Source: Bacillota bacterium (lineage in GTDB: Bacteria; Bacillota; Clostridia; Tissierellales; Sedimentibacteraceae). Taken from it: a stretch of 49,735 bases of DNA. Of the stretch, positions 23,583 through 31,893 are shown in pieces. The stretch lies in assembly GCA_023425285.1 (NCBI GenBank), contig JAFACY010000224.1, forward strand, positions 1 through 49,735, read 5' to 3'. How positions within the stretch are numbered: position 1 is the stretch's first letter; each line of letters opens with the position of its first letter. Position numbers and translations under genes: made by a program. A model generated the notes under the pieces. The model was not told where the DNA came from and ran no database searches. It saw nothing but the letters and a program-made list of their open reading frames with translations.

Positions 23583-25586
23583 TTAAATTGTGAACTTTGA
23601 TACTAATTTTTGTAAATCCTGTGCCATATTGGTTAATTCCTGGCTTGTGGATGAAATTTCTTCCGCCGAAGCCGCCTGTTCTCCTATGGTTGCCGTTGCC
23701 TGCTCCGTAGCGGCTGAATTTTCTTCGGCTACTGCTGACAGAGTTTCCATGCTCGACAGTATTTCATCCTTCATGGATTCCATCTTTTCGCTTGCGACCG
23801 TCAGCTGGCTTACCGCTTCTCCATTTTCTCTCATGGCTTCTGCAATGATGGTGTACTTATCCTTGCTTTGTCCTACACTCTTGTATTGCTGCTCAGTTAT
23901 TGCTGAAACTCTTTCCATAGTTTTAACGGCATTTTCGGAATTGCTTCGCAGTTCATTTACGATTACGTCTATTTCCTTAGTAGATAATGATGACTGCTGA
24001 GCCAGATTCTTGATTTCCTCGGCAACAACCGCAAATCCCTTGCCTGCGCTTCCCGCTCTTGCTGCTTCTATGGCAGCGTTCAGCGCCAGAAGATTAGTCT
24101 GCTGAGCTATGGACGATATTACATTGCTTGCCTGTCCTATTTTAATTGAGCTTTCGTTTGTCTGTATTATAACGTTTCGCACTTCGCCTGTAGCTGAATT
24201 ACTTTCTTCCGTAATTCTATGCAAATCTTCTATTTCGGTCAGACCCTCACGAACAATCTTTGAAACACTGCCTGACTGCTCATTAAGGTTTTTCATATAC
24301 ATATTATTTTCTTCTATAATGCGTCCCAATTCATTTGCATTTATTGAGCCTTCCTGAGTATGCTGAGCCTGATCGGCAGCACCCTTGGCAATTTCTTCAA
24401 TAGTGTGTGAAATCTGAACCGACGCCGATGCAGACTGCTGTGAAGCTGATGACAGTTCTTCAGAGGCTGCGGCAACCTGTGCGGATGTACTGCTGATTTC
24501 AGCTATAATTTCCTTTAAGCTGTCTATTATAATCTGCAGGGCATTTGCTAAATCTCCTACCTCGTCCTTTCGCTTCATAAATTTTTTCGGAATATCCTGT
24601 GTCAGATCCAGAGAAGCAATTTTTTTAGAATGCTGTACCGATAAAAGAATCGGATTGGCAATTGATCTGCCTATGAGATAAACTAATACAACACTTATGG
24701 CTAAAGCGATGATTAGAACTCTGTATATTGATGTTTCCAATGCCGGTATTGATGATAATACCTCACCCTTTTCTGCAGTTATAACAAAAATCCAGTCGCT
24801 GCCTGCTACGGGATAATATCCTGCGTACAGCTCATTGCCGTTTAGTATGTAGCTGCTTATACCCGATTTCTCGGCAATCATCTTTTTAAACAACTCAGCC
24901 GATGATATATAGCTACTGTCTTTCGCAGATTCGTCAATCGGATTGAATTGGCTCATAACTCTTTCTCTGTCGGGATGTGCAACAATTACACCTTTGCTGT
25001 TGATCATATAGCCGTAGCCTTTATCACCGAATCCCGTATCGTCGGTAATTACACTTAAAGTATTGCCGTCTCTTCGACCTATAAGCGCTCCCACCACCGT
25101 TCCGTTTCTTTCTATAGGTGTGGCATACATAAGTACTGCTTCATTTGTTACCTTGCTTATTATTATGTCGGATACATTCGCTTCACCGGCTAAAGCCTTC
25201 TTTACATATTCTCTGTCACCTAATTGATTAACCGTTCCGTCAGAATATTTGACATTTCCGCTAAGGTCAACCACTCCCAATGCCAGGAAATTTGTTTTAC
25301 CTAATACATTTTGCAGTATAGGTCTTTGCTTTACCCAGTCCATTGTATTCATATCAGTCATCAACGAAATCATATCAAGTGTTTTTTGCTCAACCTCAAC
25401 CCTGCTTTGTGTCAATTTGGATGAGTCCTCAGCCAATAACAAAAGAGACTTTTCAGCTTCCTTCGTTATAATATCAGAAGCTCTGTTCAAAGCAATCATT
25501 CCTATGGCTATAGTGGCAGCCAAAATCAAAATTGTAAAATAAATGATTAATTTAAACTTTATGCTCCTTATTTTAAATCCCTTCAT
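23583..25586 (-). CDS. Methyl-accepting chemotaxis protein
   Basis: 667 residues. TM1 (about 11-31), a periplasm-facing double-Cache-type sensor (about 35-280) with YVKKALAGEANVSDIIISK and GYGYMINSKGVIVAHPDRE typical of dCache_1, TM2 (about 285-305), HAMP (about 306-360) and a long signalling helical hairpin. The tip is the conserved IAQQTNLLALNAAIEAARAG followed by GKGFAVVAEEIKNLAQQS. Gln/Glu-rich heptads flank it as methylation sites. It should feed CheA and flagellar control, so the cell is probably motile. AGGA precedes the ATG at 25586; a sigma-28-like promoter lies at 25667-25693. Confidence 0.96.
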   Translation of the reverse strand: MKGFKIRSIKFKLIIYFTILILAATIAIGMIALNRASDIITKEAEKSLLLLAEDSSKLTQSRVEVEQKTLDMISLMTDMNTMDWVKQRPILQNVLGKTNFLALGVVDLSGNVKYSDGTVNQLGDREYVKKALAGEANVSDIIISKVTNEAVLMYATPIERNGTVVGALIGRRDGNTLSVITDDTGFGDKGYGYMINSKGVIVAHPDRERVMSQFNPIDESAKDSSYISSAELFKKMIAEKSGISSYILNGNELYAGYYPVAGSDWIFVITAEKGEVLSSIPALETSIYRVLIIALAISVVLVYLIGRSIANPILLSVQHSKKIASLDLTQDIPKKFMKRKDEVGDLANALQIIIDSLKEIIAEISSTSAQVAAASEELSSASQQSASASVQISHTIEEIAKGAADQAQHTQEGSINANELGRIIEENNMYMKNLNEQSGSVSKIVREGLTEIEDLHRITEESNSATGEVRNVIIQTNESSIKIGQASNVISSIAQQTNLLALNAAIEAARAGSAGKGFAVVAEEIKNLAQQSSLSTKEIDVIVNELRSNSENAVKTMERVSAITEQQYKSVGQSKDKYTIIAEAMRENGEAVSQLTVASEKMESMKDEILSSMETLSAVAEENSAATEQATATIGEQAASAEEISSTSQELTNMAQDLQKLVSKFTI

Positions 25587-25666
25587 CGCGTTCCTCCCGC
25601 TATATAGTTAATTGAAAATTATTGATTCTCCCCAATAATTACAAAAAATAAGATTTCCTTATTTTT

Positions 25667-25693
25667 ATTTCGACACAAATCTACAAAATTTTA
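25667..25693 (-). promoter_or_regulatory. Sigma-28-like (motility) promoter of the chemoreceptor gene
   Basis: Minus strand TAAA (25693-25690), 15-base spacer, GTCGAAAT (25674-25667). The Bacillus SigD/FliA consensus is TAAA, 14-16 bases, then GCCGATAT, so -35 and spacing are exact and the -10 matches at most positions. The leader is about 75 bases. Confidence 0.55.
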
Positions 25694-25703
25694 CATTGCT
25701 CAT

Positions 25704-25749
25704 AAAAAAAGCGATAAGTCAAGCATCATATTGTAATTCTGACTTATCG
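25704..25749 (-). terminator. Orphan terminator, end of a possible small RNA
   Basis: CGATAAGTCA (25712-25721) pairs with TGACTTATCG (25740-25749); on the minus strand it is followed by one C and seven T's. No gene ends here: the nearest upstream gene (25865-26011) has its own terminator. A -10-like TATAAT at 25812-25807 would give a transcript of about 95 bases. Confidence 0.7.
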
Positions 25750-25849
25750 TTTGTCTGAAAATTTCATTTTTTCTTCACATTTTACTTGTATAATAACAAT
25801 AGTTTAATTATATCCCCCTATAATTAAATAATAAAAACTTTACCTGAAT

Positions 25850-25882
25850 AAAATACCTGAGCGGCTATTGCTCAGGTATTTT
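25850..25882. terminator. Terminator of the LDCC small gene
   Basis: Perfect 13-bp stem AAAATACCTGAGC (25850-25862) with GCTCAGGTATTTT (25870-25882). The stop codon of the small gene (25867-25865) lies in the loop. T's follow on both strands. Confidence 0.8.
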
Positions 25883-26011
25883 GTTTGTATTATCAGCATT
25901 CTGCACATTTTTAGGCTTATTTAAATCACAGCAATCCAGTCTGCCTGTGCCGAAGCTTTTTTCATTCTCCTTTGCCAGCCTCTCCAGCCAGTCCTTTATA
26001 AATTTAAACAT
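25865..26011 (-). CDS. LDCC-motif small putative metal-binding protein, 48 aa
   Basis: ATG at 26011 with AAGGAG eight bases upstream, 48 codons, TAG in a terminator loop. The start is MFKFIKDWLERLAKENEKSF, followed by GTGRLDCCDLNKPK. The adjacent cysteines in LDCC after an amphipathic helix are the hallmark of a tiny clostridial protein family described as putative metal binding; that name is from memory. The tail is hydrophilic. No partner is evident and it is monocistronic. Confidence 0.75.
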   Translation of the reverse strand: MFKFIKDWLERLAKENEKSFGTGRLDCCDLNKPKNVQNADNTNKIPEQ

Positions 26012-26076
26012 TTATACCACTCCTTCATAATCGCGCTTTGTTTTATTATATAGCATATTGATGAAGATATTATGAA

Positions 26077-26103
26077 ATATCCCCGTCAAACGTACGGGGA
26101 TAT
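26077..26103 (-). terminator. Hairpin after the DHHW gene
   Basis: ATATCCCCGT (26077-26086) pairs exactly with ACGGGGATAT (26094-26103), directly after the DHHW stop at 26109. The T-tract on the minus strand is interrupted (ATTTCAT), so termination is probable rather than certain. Confidence 0.6.
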
Positions 26104-26108
26104 GGCTT

Positions 26109-27365
26109 CTATTTTATTAAATTTAAAACACTGTTCATAAAGCTGTCAAAGTTTGTTGTAAGTACATAATTTAAAAACAATACCTCTCCGATATCATTAT
26201 CTTTAGCCAGATCAACTATGTTTTCTTTATAGTGTCTCGGGTCAACCACATATATTTCCTTGTAATGAGGAGTTAAAAAAGGAATAAAGGCATTGCCGTA
26301 GGAATCCTTTATAACCATGATTTTTCTGTCGGATTTAGCATTGGTATTTATAACACCCAGTGCAAAATCTCCTCCTAAAAACACACCGTATTTCTGGTCC
26401 AAATCCACATAGGTTTTATTGATTACCTTGCCTGTATATGATTTCTTTTCTCCCGTTTCCTTATCGTAATAGAAAACCTTCAGTTCGGTCATAACAGGCG
26501 GAGTATAATAAGCTACGGTATCCGGATTATTGCTTACCCTTTCGGTCGGATTAACCGTTGAAAGATGTCCGAGGAAGCCTGTGGCCTCACCCATCTTGTA
26601 ATCGCTCAGCGGCACCGCTTCAAACCCTGCCTGCTTTGCAAAGCCTGTATATGCGTAATATGCTCCGAGAGCTGTCCAGTGGTGGTCTGTTCTGTAGTAG
26701 ACGTATTCGCCGATGTGTTCCTTGATAAGTGTATATGCATCGACTGCGGCTATGCTGTCTGAAAAATTATCATTGACAAACTCTATGGCATCATGCTGTG
26801 AATCTGATAAATTCTTATATTTTTCGTTGTTTAAAAATTCTATCTGAATGGGAGCCAGCAGAGAATATACCTTTACTCCGTCACCCATGCTCCCGCTGAC
26901 TGTATTAACCATATCAGCATACATTTTTGCCTTATCTTCCTTAAATTTATACAATTCCATTACTGTGTCATTTAAAATCAGCAGGTTTCCTTTTGTGTTA
27001 CCTTCGGCAGCATTTTCAGCCTTGTCCGTGGTGTCCTCGTTTCCTCCTGCATTCTGACCTTCAAAACCGACCAGTACCGCTTCATCTTCTCTTTTTATAC
27101 CTTTAAAAGATACTAATTTTTTGCTCACCTTAACCAGACTTTCCCTGTCAAAAAAATGATCGGCAAAATAGTCCTCAAAATCTCTGAAATATTTCCCGGA
27201 CAATAGTCTTTCCATACTGAAAACCGGTTTTTGTGCCAGAGTTCTGTTTTCAACCTCCGAAATTGTTTTGTCCTTGGGAGCAGTAATATTGAGAATTGCT
27301 ATTATATAAATTAAAGATAAAAATATGCAAACATTAATAGTTGATAAATATTTTTTATTGTTCAT
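26109..27365 (-). CDS. DHHW-family protein (AlgJ/AlgX-like O-acetylation partner)
   Basis: 418 residues. One N-terminal membrane anchor (about 8-28), then an extracellular SGNH-like domain. Family marks are SEVENRTLAQKPVFS, FEDYFADHFFDRESLV, the name-giving DHHW in YYRTDHHWTALGAYYAY (Asp-His pair of the active site), and the Ser block VIKDSYGNAFIPFL. Such proteins transfer acetyl groups to exopolysaccharides or cell-wall polymers, working with a membrane O-acyltransferase. Here that partner is the gene directly upstream, 12 bases away. A low-complexity Ala/Glu/Asn insert sits near residues 100-125. Confidence 0.92.
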   Translation of the reverse strand: MNNKKYLSTINVCIFLSLIYIIAILNITAPKDKTISEVENRTLAQKPVFSMERLLSGKYFRDFEDYFADHFFDRESLVKVSKKLVSFKGIKREDEAVLVGFEGQNAGGNEDTTDKAENAAEGNTKGNLLILNDTVMELYKFKEDKAKMYADMVNTVSGSMGDGVKVYSLLAPIQIEFLNNEKYKNLSDSQHDAIEFVNDNFSDSIAAVDAYTLIKEHIGEYVYYRTDHHWTALGAYYAYTGFAKQAGFEAVPLSDYKMGEATGFLGHLSTVNPTERVSNNPDTVAYYTPPVMTELKVFYYDKETGEKKSYTGKVINKTYVDLDQKYGVFLGGDFALGVINTNAKSDRKIMVIKDSYGNAFIPFLTPHYKEIYVVDPRHYKENIVDLAKDNDIGEVLFLNYVLTTNFDSFMNSVLNLIK

Positions 27366-27377
27366 CCCGCCGCCTCA

Positions 27378-28787
27378 TTAAAATCTAAAGTATAAAAACG
27401 GATTATATGTTTGTCCGATCAACAGTATGGTGCTGACTATCAAAATCAAAGCATTAAATGCTGCCACTGCCAATTTAGACGGTCTGTATCCGTTGACAAC
27501 TATCAGATCGTTTATTTTCCTGTATATGAACTTGAATACAGGAGTGCTTGAAAATGCCGCAAATATTATGAATATAACATTGTTGAAAAACTCGACCTCA
27601 AACTTAACATCATATAACGGATTGCCGCTGAAGCCAAACAATATACCGATAAATTTAAGACCTTCTTTAATATCTATGAAATAGAAAAATACCCATCCGA
27701 TTATAACTATCAGCATTAAATAAATGTGTCTCAATACGGATGGAGTTTTATCGAGTACTTTTGACAAGAACAGTCTTTCCATCAATAGGAAAACACCATA
27801 ATAAAAGCCCCACATGATAAAGTTCCAGCTTGCACCGTGCCACAGTCCGGTCAGCATCCATACTATCATGACGTTGCGTACGAAACCCTTTCTGTTTCCT
27901 CCCAGCGGAATATATACATAATCTCTGAAAAACGAGCTCAGGGAAATATGCCATCTCCTCCAGAAATCCTGCACACTTTTTGCGATGTACGGATAATCGA
28001 AGTTTTCCTTATAGGTGAATCCGAACATTCTGCCCAATCCTATAGCCATGTCTGAGTAACCTGAAAAATCAAAGTAAATCTGGAATGTATACATTATTAT
28101 TCCGAGCCATGCACCTAAGACCGATATTTCACTTAAATTGCTGTCCAAAAACAACGTGGCAACCTGACCCGCCGAATTTGCAATTATTACCTTCTTCAAC
28201 AGTCCGATTATAAATCTGTTGATTCCGTAGCTGAATTTATCGGAATCTATGACCCTGTTATCTATTTCGTTGGCCACATCAATATATCTCACTATAGGTC
28301 CCGCTATCAGCTGATGATAAAGTGACATATATAAAAGCAGCTTGTAAAACTTCTTCTGAGCAGGCACATCTCCTCTGTATACGTCTATGACGTATGAAAT
28401 TATCTGAAATGTATAAAAGGATATGCCTATGGGCAGCCCTATGGAGCTGAGACCTAAGTTTGTATTTAAAACAAAATTTACATTGGTCACAAAGAAATTG
28501 TAGTACTTGAACACACCGATCATCGACAAGTCAATTATTACCGCCAGATACAAAAAGATTTTGCTCTTGTACGTACCCTTGTACCTGTCTATCAAAAGCG
28601 CAAAGGAATAATTGACAATTCCGCTAAGCAGCAATGCAAAAATAAAAAACGGTTCACCCCACGCATAAAAAAACAAAGAAAAACCTAACAGAATAATATT
28701 TCTGTAGGTGTTATTTTTACTTATGAAATAAAATATTAAATTTATGGGAAAAAACAAATATAAAAAAACCAAGCTTGAAAATACCAT
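27378..28787 (-). CDS. MBOAT O-acyltransferase (AlgI/DltB-like)
   Basis: 469 residues with about ten to twelve membrane segments. MBOAT signatures: FFINLIFYFI-type start with NIILLGFSLFFYAWGEP, PIGISFYTFQIISYVIDVYRG, YFDFSGYSDMAIGLGRMFG, DFWRRWHISLSSFFRDYVYIPLGGN and the catalytic His in LTGLWHGASWNFIMWG. It moves an acyl (usually acetyl) group across the membrane for transfer to a polysaccharide. It is cotranscribed with the DHHW protein. The upstream region contains a dispersed repeat (28830-28858). Confidence 0.95.
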   Translation of the reverse strand: MVFSSLVFLYLFFPINLIFYFISKNNTYRNIILLGFSLFFYAWGEPFFIFALLLSGIVNYSFALLIDRYKGTYKSKIFLYLAVIIDLSMIGVFKYYNFFVTNVNFVLNTNLGLSSIGLPIGISFYTFQIISYVIDVYRGDVPAQKKFYKLLLYMSLYHQLIAGPIVRYIDVANEIDNRVIDSDKFSYGINRFIIGLLKKVIIANSAGQVATLFLDSNLSEISVLGAWLGIIMYTFQIYFDFSGYSDMAIGLGRMFGFTYKENFDYPYIAKSVQDFWRRWHISLSSFFRDYVYIPLGGNRKGFVRNVMIVWMLTGLWHGASWNFIMWGFYYGVFLLMERLFLSKVLDKTPSVLRHIYLMLIVIIGWVFFYFIDIKEGLKFIGILFGFSGNPLYDVKFEVEFFNNVIFIIFAAFSSTPVFKFIYRKINDLIVVNGYRPSKLAVAAFNALILIVSTILLIGQTYNPFLYFRF

Positions 28788-28829
28788 TTATTAGCCTTTA
28801 TCCTCCGTTTAACATGCACTTCAAGACCC

Positions 28830-28858
28830 GAGATTCCTCACTAACGTTCGGAATGACA
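28830..28858. repeat. Dispersed 29-bp repeat, copy 1
   Basis: GAGATTCCTCACTAACGTTC followed by GGAATGACA; matches 41465-41493 with one mismatch. Read on the minus strand it begins TGTCATTCCGAACG, reminiscent of the widespread GTCATTC..GAAGAATC-type intergenic repeats. Flanking CACTTC and GAAGTG form short inverted ends. Confidence 0.75.
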
Positions 28859-28876
28859 GAAGTGTAAAATTTGTGA

Positions 28877-29131
28877 TTATATTTTCAGTTTTTCACTTAA
28901 CCCGTCAATATCCTTCAACAAATTTATAAAAATTTTACTGTTTGTTTTCAATCCTTCATGATCCGCACAGCTGCGACTGCATCCGTTGATTATCAATATG
29001 TGGTCATAATGTGTATCCTGTTTTACAGGCTCAAATTCTATTTCGGGATAGCTGCTCACTATTCGGCTGACTGCCTCACTTCTGTTATAGTTCGGATTGC
29101 ACCCTCCACAGTATTTTATACCTATCTTCAT
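28877..29131 (-). CDS. Small conserved-looking CGGC protein coupled to NifU-like gene
   Basis: 84 residues, soluble. MKIGIKYCGGCNPNYNR starts the protein with a C-x2-C pair, and the middle has NGCSRSCADHEG, a second cysteine pair. Four cysteines in two motifs suggest a metal or Fe-S site or a thiol-disulfide function. Its ATG overlaps the stop of the NifU-like gene in an ATGA tetranucleotide, so translation is coupled and a shared role in Fe-S handling is likely by context. I do not recognise a named family. Confidence 0.8.
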   Translation of the reverse strand: MKIGIKYCGGCNPNYNRSEAVSRIVSSYPEIEFEPVKQDTHYDHILIINGCSRSCADHEGLKTNSKIFINLLKDIDGLSEKLKI

Positions 29132-29412
29132 TTATCTTCCTCTTTATTCAATATCCTTCGTGCAAAATCCAGAAGATCATCGCTTACCTGGTTTATCAGA
29201 ACAACCTCTTCAACCTCCGGAACATGCTCTTTGATTTCCTTTTCAACAATATCCTCAACCGTAAACGATGCAGACGGACATCCGCTGCACTGTCCCGTCA
29301 ACGCTATCTTTAAAACTCCCCCTTCGAATGATATGACCTTTACATTTCCGTAATGCTTCGAAAGCTCCGGCCGCACATATTGATCCATTACTTCTTCTAT
29401 TTTATCTATCAT
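29128..29412 (-). CDS. NifU-family (Nfu) Fe-S scaffold/carrier protein
   Basis: 94 residues, a stand-alone Nfu domain. It has the usual helix-beta start (IEEVMDQYVRPEL), KVISFEGGVLKIALTG and the cluster-binding C-x2-C in GQCSGCPSASFTVEDIVEKEI. Nfu proteins carry a Fe-S cluster between subunits to target enzymes. GGGAGG precedes the ATG. First gene of a two-gene unit with the CGGC protein. Confidence 0.95.
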   Translation of the reverse strand: MIDKIEEVMDQYVRPELSKHYGNVKVISFEGGVLKIALTGQCSGCPSASFTVEDIVEKEIKEHVPEVEEVVLINQVSDDLLDFARRILNKEEDK

Positions 29413-29458
29413 AAAATCCTCCCGAAAAAATTACCGACTCATAAACGCTACGGTAGTT

Positions 29459-29488
29459 ATTATACTATTTTGTCGATTGCTTTTGCAA
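29459..29488 (-). promoter_or_regulatory. Probable promoter of the nfu unit
   Basis: Minus strand TTGCAA (29488-29483), 18-base spacer, TATAAT (29464-29459). Strong -10, moderate -35. Leader of about 40 bases. Confidence 0.5.
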
Positions 29489-29582
29489 GCTGATATTTAT
29501 CATTTATTTATCAAGGTAAGACGAGTTTATTGGACAAAATGTTTCAATATTTTATATATTTTTTATTATGACCTGCACAGTA

Positions 29583-29611
29583 TTGATTTCCTGCCGTTTA
29601 TTTAGTATAAT
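29583..29611 (+). promoter_or_regulatory. Sigma-A promoter of the MFS gene
   Basis: TTGATT (29583-29588), exactly 17 bases, TATAAT (29606-29611). Transcription would start about 29618, only 26 bases before an ATG with a GGGAG site at 29644. Confidence 0.8.
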
Positions 29612-29734
29612 TTTTGTAACACATATTAATTCGGGAGAAAGTTATGTACAATCCAATTTGATACCAGGTATTTTTTTAATGATGAAAGAATTATAAAATA
29701 TTTTTGTCATGCGAAAAAATATCCGGAGGATAAA

Positions 29735-30892
29735 TTGGACAATAAAAAATCAAATATATATTTACTCTATGCCATTGCTTTATTGCAGGGCCTGGTATTT
29801 TATGGTCCCATAGCCACCCTTTATCGTCAGGTGCAGGGACTTTCCGTGTTTGATATCACGTTGATAGAAAGCATATCATTAATCATTATGATTTTGCTTG
29901 AATTGCCGTGGGGTTATGTATCAGACAAAATAGGCTACAAAAAGACCATAATCATATGCAACATACTTTATTTCATATCAAAGATAGTTTTCTGGAAAGC
30001 AGACAGCTTTTCATTATTTCTTGCGGAAAGACTTGTTTTATCGGTTGTTATATCCGGTCTTTCTGGCTGTGATTCAGCCTATTTATATCTATGTACGGAT
30101 AAAGGCGACAGCCAGAGGATATTCGGAACATACGAATCTATGACCACTGCGGGCTTGATTTGTGCTTCAATCGTATTTTCCGTCATCATAAGGGACAACT
30201 ACAGCCTTGCGGCATTTCTCACCATCATATCCTATGGTACAGCCATGATGCTGTCTCTTTTTCTCAGCGAGGTCAAGCAAAACACAACACACATACGGTT
30301 CAATGAGCAGATAAAAATGATTTATTCTGCCATCACGGGTAACAAATCATTCTTTATGTTTCTGTTTGCTGCAGCTTTACTTGCCGAAAGCAACCAGACC
30401 ATTACAGTCTTTCTGAATCAGCTCCAATACCTGCGCTCGGGAATTGAACCCCGCTACATGGGATATATATACATCCTGGTTACAATTTCAGGATTACTGG
30501 CAGCATATTCCTATAAAATTTCAGAACGCTTAGGTGAAGCTGCCGCCATCAGACTTTTATTTTCAGTAGCATGTATTGCATGTACAGTGCTGACACTATC
30601 TTCACATCCGGTTATCTCCGTACTGGGAATATTGATTTTGAGGATATCCGCATCACTTTTCGCGCCCATGCGCATGGATATTGAAAACAGGCAGATAAGA
30701 CTATCCTGCCGTGCAACGATTTTATCCGTATATTCAAGTGTCAGAAATGTAATGGCTGTGGGTACAAATCTGATTTTCGGCAAAATGGCAGACATCAACA
30801 TCAGGTATGCCATGATATCAGGCGCAGCTTTTTGCTTAACCGGTCTGATTGCTTATACCGTATGGAATTCAAAACCCGGTACAAAAAAATAA
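29735..30892 (+). CDS. MFS transporter (possible frameshift at the N-terminus)
   Basis: 385 residues with about 12 membrane segments, in two six-helix halves separated by a loop near residue 195. The family loop between helices 2 and 3 is LPWGYVSDKIGYKKTIIICN (D-x2-G-x-K/R type). Looks like the single-component drug/metabolite efflux type; substrate unknown. The start used here is a TTG with GGAGG six bases upstream. However, the promoter and an earlier SD-preceded ATG at 29644 point to a longer N-terminus: from 29644 the frame reads MYNPI and stops, while a one-base shift joins it to the open frame leading into this gene. So the 5' end may be frameshifted or mis-sequenced. Confidence 0.88.
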   Translation: MDNKKSNIYLLYAIALLQGLVFYGPIATLYRQVQGLSVFDITLIESISLIIMILLELPWGYVSDKIGYKKTIIICNILYFISKIVFWKADSFSLFLAERLVLSVVISGLSGCDSAYLYLCTDKGDSQRIFGTYESMTTAGLICASIVFSVIIRDNYSLAAFLTIISYGTAMMLSLFLSEVKQNTTHIRFNEQIKMIYSAITGNKSFFMFLFAAALLAESNQTITVFLNQLQYLRSGIEPRYMGYIYILVTISGLLAAYSYKISERLGEAAAIRLLFSVACIACTVLTLSSHPVISVLGILILRISASLFAPMRMDIENRQIRLSCRATILSVYSSVRNVMAVGTNLIFGKMADINIRYAMISGAAFCLTGLIAYTVWNSKPGTKK

Positions 30893-30904
30893 TAAATACA
30901 TGAA

Positions 30905-30932
30905 CGCCCGGCTGAACTTATTCAGCCGGGCG
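30905..30932. terminator. Hairpin between the convergent MFS and SPL genes
   Basis: CGCCCGGCTGAA (30905-30916) pairs exactly with TTCAGCCGGGCG (30921-30932), 12 bp with a 4-base loop. It lacks a T-tract on both strands but is GC-rich and placed between two convergent stops. Confidence 0.6.
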
Positions 30933-30958
30933 TATTAGTAAAGTCAATTACATCCTGT

Positions 30959-31822
30959 TTAAAACAGGGATAACTGCTGGTTTTTCGATTCAAATGTCTG
31001 TAAGTATCCAAACACATCGTCAGTCTTACAAAGTATGTTGTGCTTCTTACAAATTTCCTTGAAAACATCCATCAGATATCTGTTATTTTTGCTGTTGCAC
31101 ATATATGCATTCCCAAAGGTGCTGATGTATTTTTGCTTCATACCTGGAAAAAGGCGGTCAAGCTGAGTATAAAAATACTCCCGGTTTCCTTCTCTCAGAG
31201 TCAAACCAAAACCAAAGCATATAATTCCGTGAACACCTGCACGGATGCAATAATCCATCAAGCCATGCAGATTTTCCTCCGTGTCGTTAATAAAAGGCAG
31301 AATGGGGTCAAGCCATACCACGGTCGGTATCCCGTTGTCACGCATGACCTCAAGAACTTTAAAACGCTCGGATGTAGTGGATACATTCGGCTCCAGCTTC
31401 CTGCACAAATCCTCATCATAAGTAGTCAATGTCATCTGCACAACACATTTTGTTTTTTCGTTTATAGCCTTCAGTAAATCTAAATCCCGGAGAATCCGTG
31501 ATGATTTTGTAAGAATCGTGAGCCCAAAGCCGTAACGTTCAATAAGGGTGAGACACTGCCTTGTAAACTGTAATTCTTCTTCAATATGTAAATAGGGATC
31601 GGTCATTGCTCCTGTACCGATTATACAAGGATTTCTTTTACGACGAAGCTGTTCTTCCAAAATCAACGGAGCATCTCTTTTAACCTCTATATCCTCAAAG
31701 ACGTGATTTATCTGATAGCATGAGCTCCGGCTGTCGCAATAGATGCATCCGTGAGAGCAGCCGCGATACAGGTTCATGCCGTTTTTCGGTGAAAGTATGG
31801 TTTTATAATCGGCGTAATGCAT
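30959..31822 (-). CDS. SPL-family radical SAM protein
   Basis: 287 residues. The [4Fe-4S]/SAM motif C-x3-C-x2-C is at residues 22-29 in YRGCSHGCIYCDSRS. MTDPYLHIEEELQFTRQCL, LTILTKSSRILRDLDLL and VVQMTLTTYDEDLCRKLEP follow the layout of the SplB-like/Rv2578c family. True spore photoproduct lyase carries a conserved extra Cys near the C-terminus; the Cys residues here (HNILCKTDD) do not clearly match, so repair of spore photoproduct should not be assumed. AGGGAAG precedes the ATG. An operator-like dyad lies upstream. Confidence 0.9.
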   Translation of the reverse strand: MHYADYKTILSPKNGMNLYRGCSHGCIYCDSRSSCYQINHVFEDIEVKRDAPLILEEQLRRKRNPCIIGTGAMTDPYLHIEEELQFTRQCLTLIERYGFGLTILTKSSRILRDLDLLKAINEKTKCVVQMTLTTYDEDLCRKLEPNVSTTSERFKVLEVMRDNGIPTVVWLDPILPFINDTEENLHGLMDYCIRAGVHGIICFGFGLTLREGNREYFYTQLDRLFPGMKQKYISTFGNAYMCNSKNNRYLMDVFKEICKKHNILCKTDDVFGYLQTFESKNQQLSLF

Positions 31823-31857
31823 AGTTCTTCCCTTTAGATTTTATATTTAATGGTTAT

Positions 31858-31893
31858 ATTATACGACATATAACATGACAACAGCATGTCATG
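31858..31893 (-). promoter_or_regulatory. Promoter -10 and operator-like dyad of the SPL gene
   Basis: Minus strand TATAAT at 31863-31858; the exact inverted repeat CATGACA (31874-31880) / TGTCATG (31887-31893) with a 6-base centre covers the place of the -35 element, where no good hexamer is seen. This suggests a repressor or activator site. Confidence 0.45.

Noticed and set aside
30959..31822. Calling the radical SAM protein a spore photoproduct lyase
   Set aside because: Only the radical SAM family layout is clear; the extra conserved Cys needed for that chemistry is not evident.
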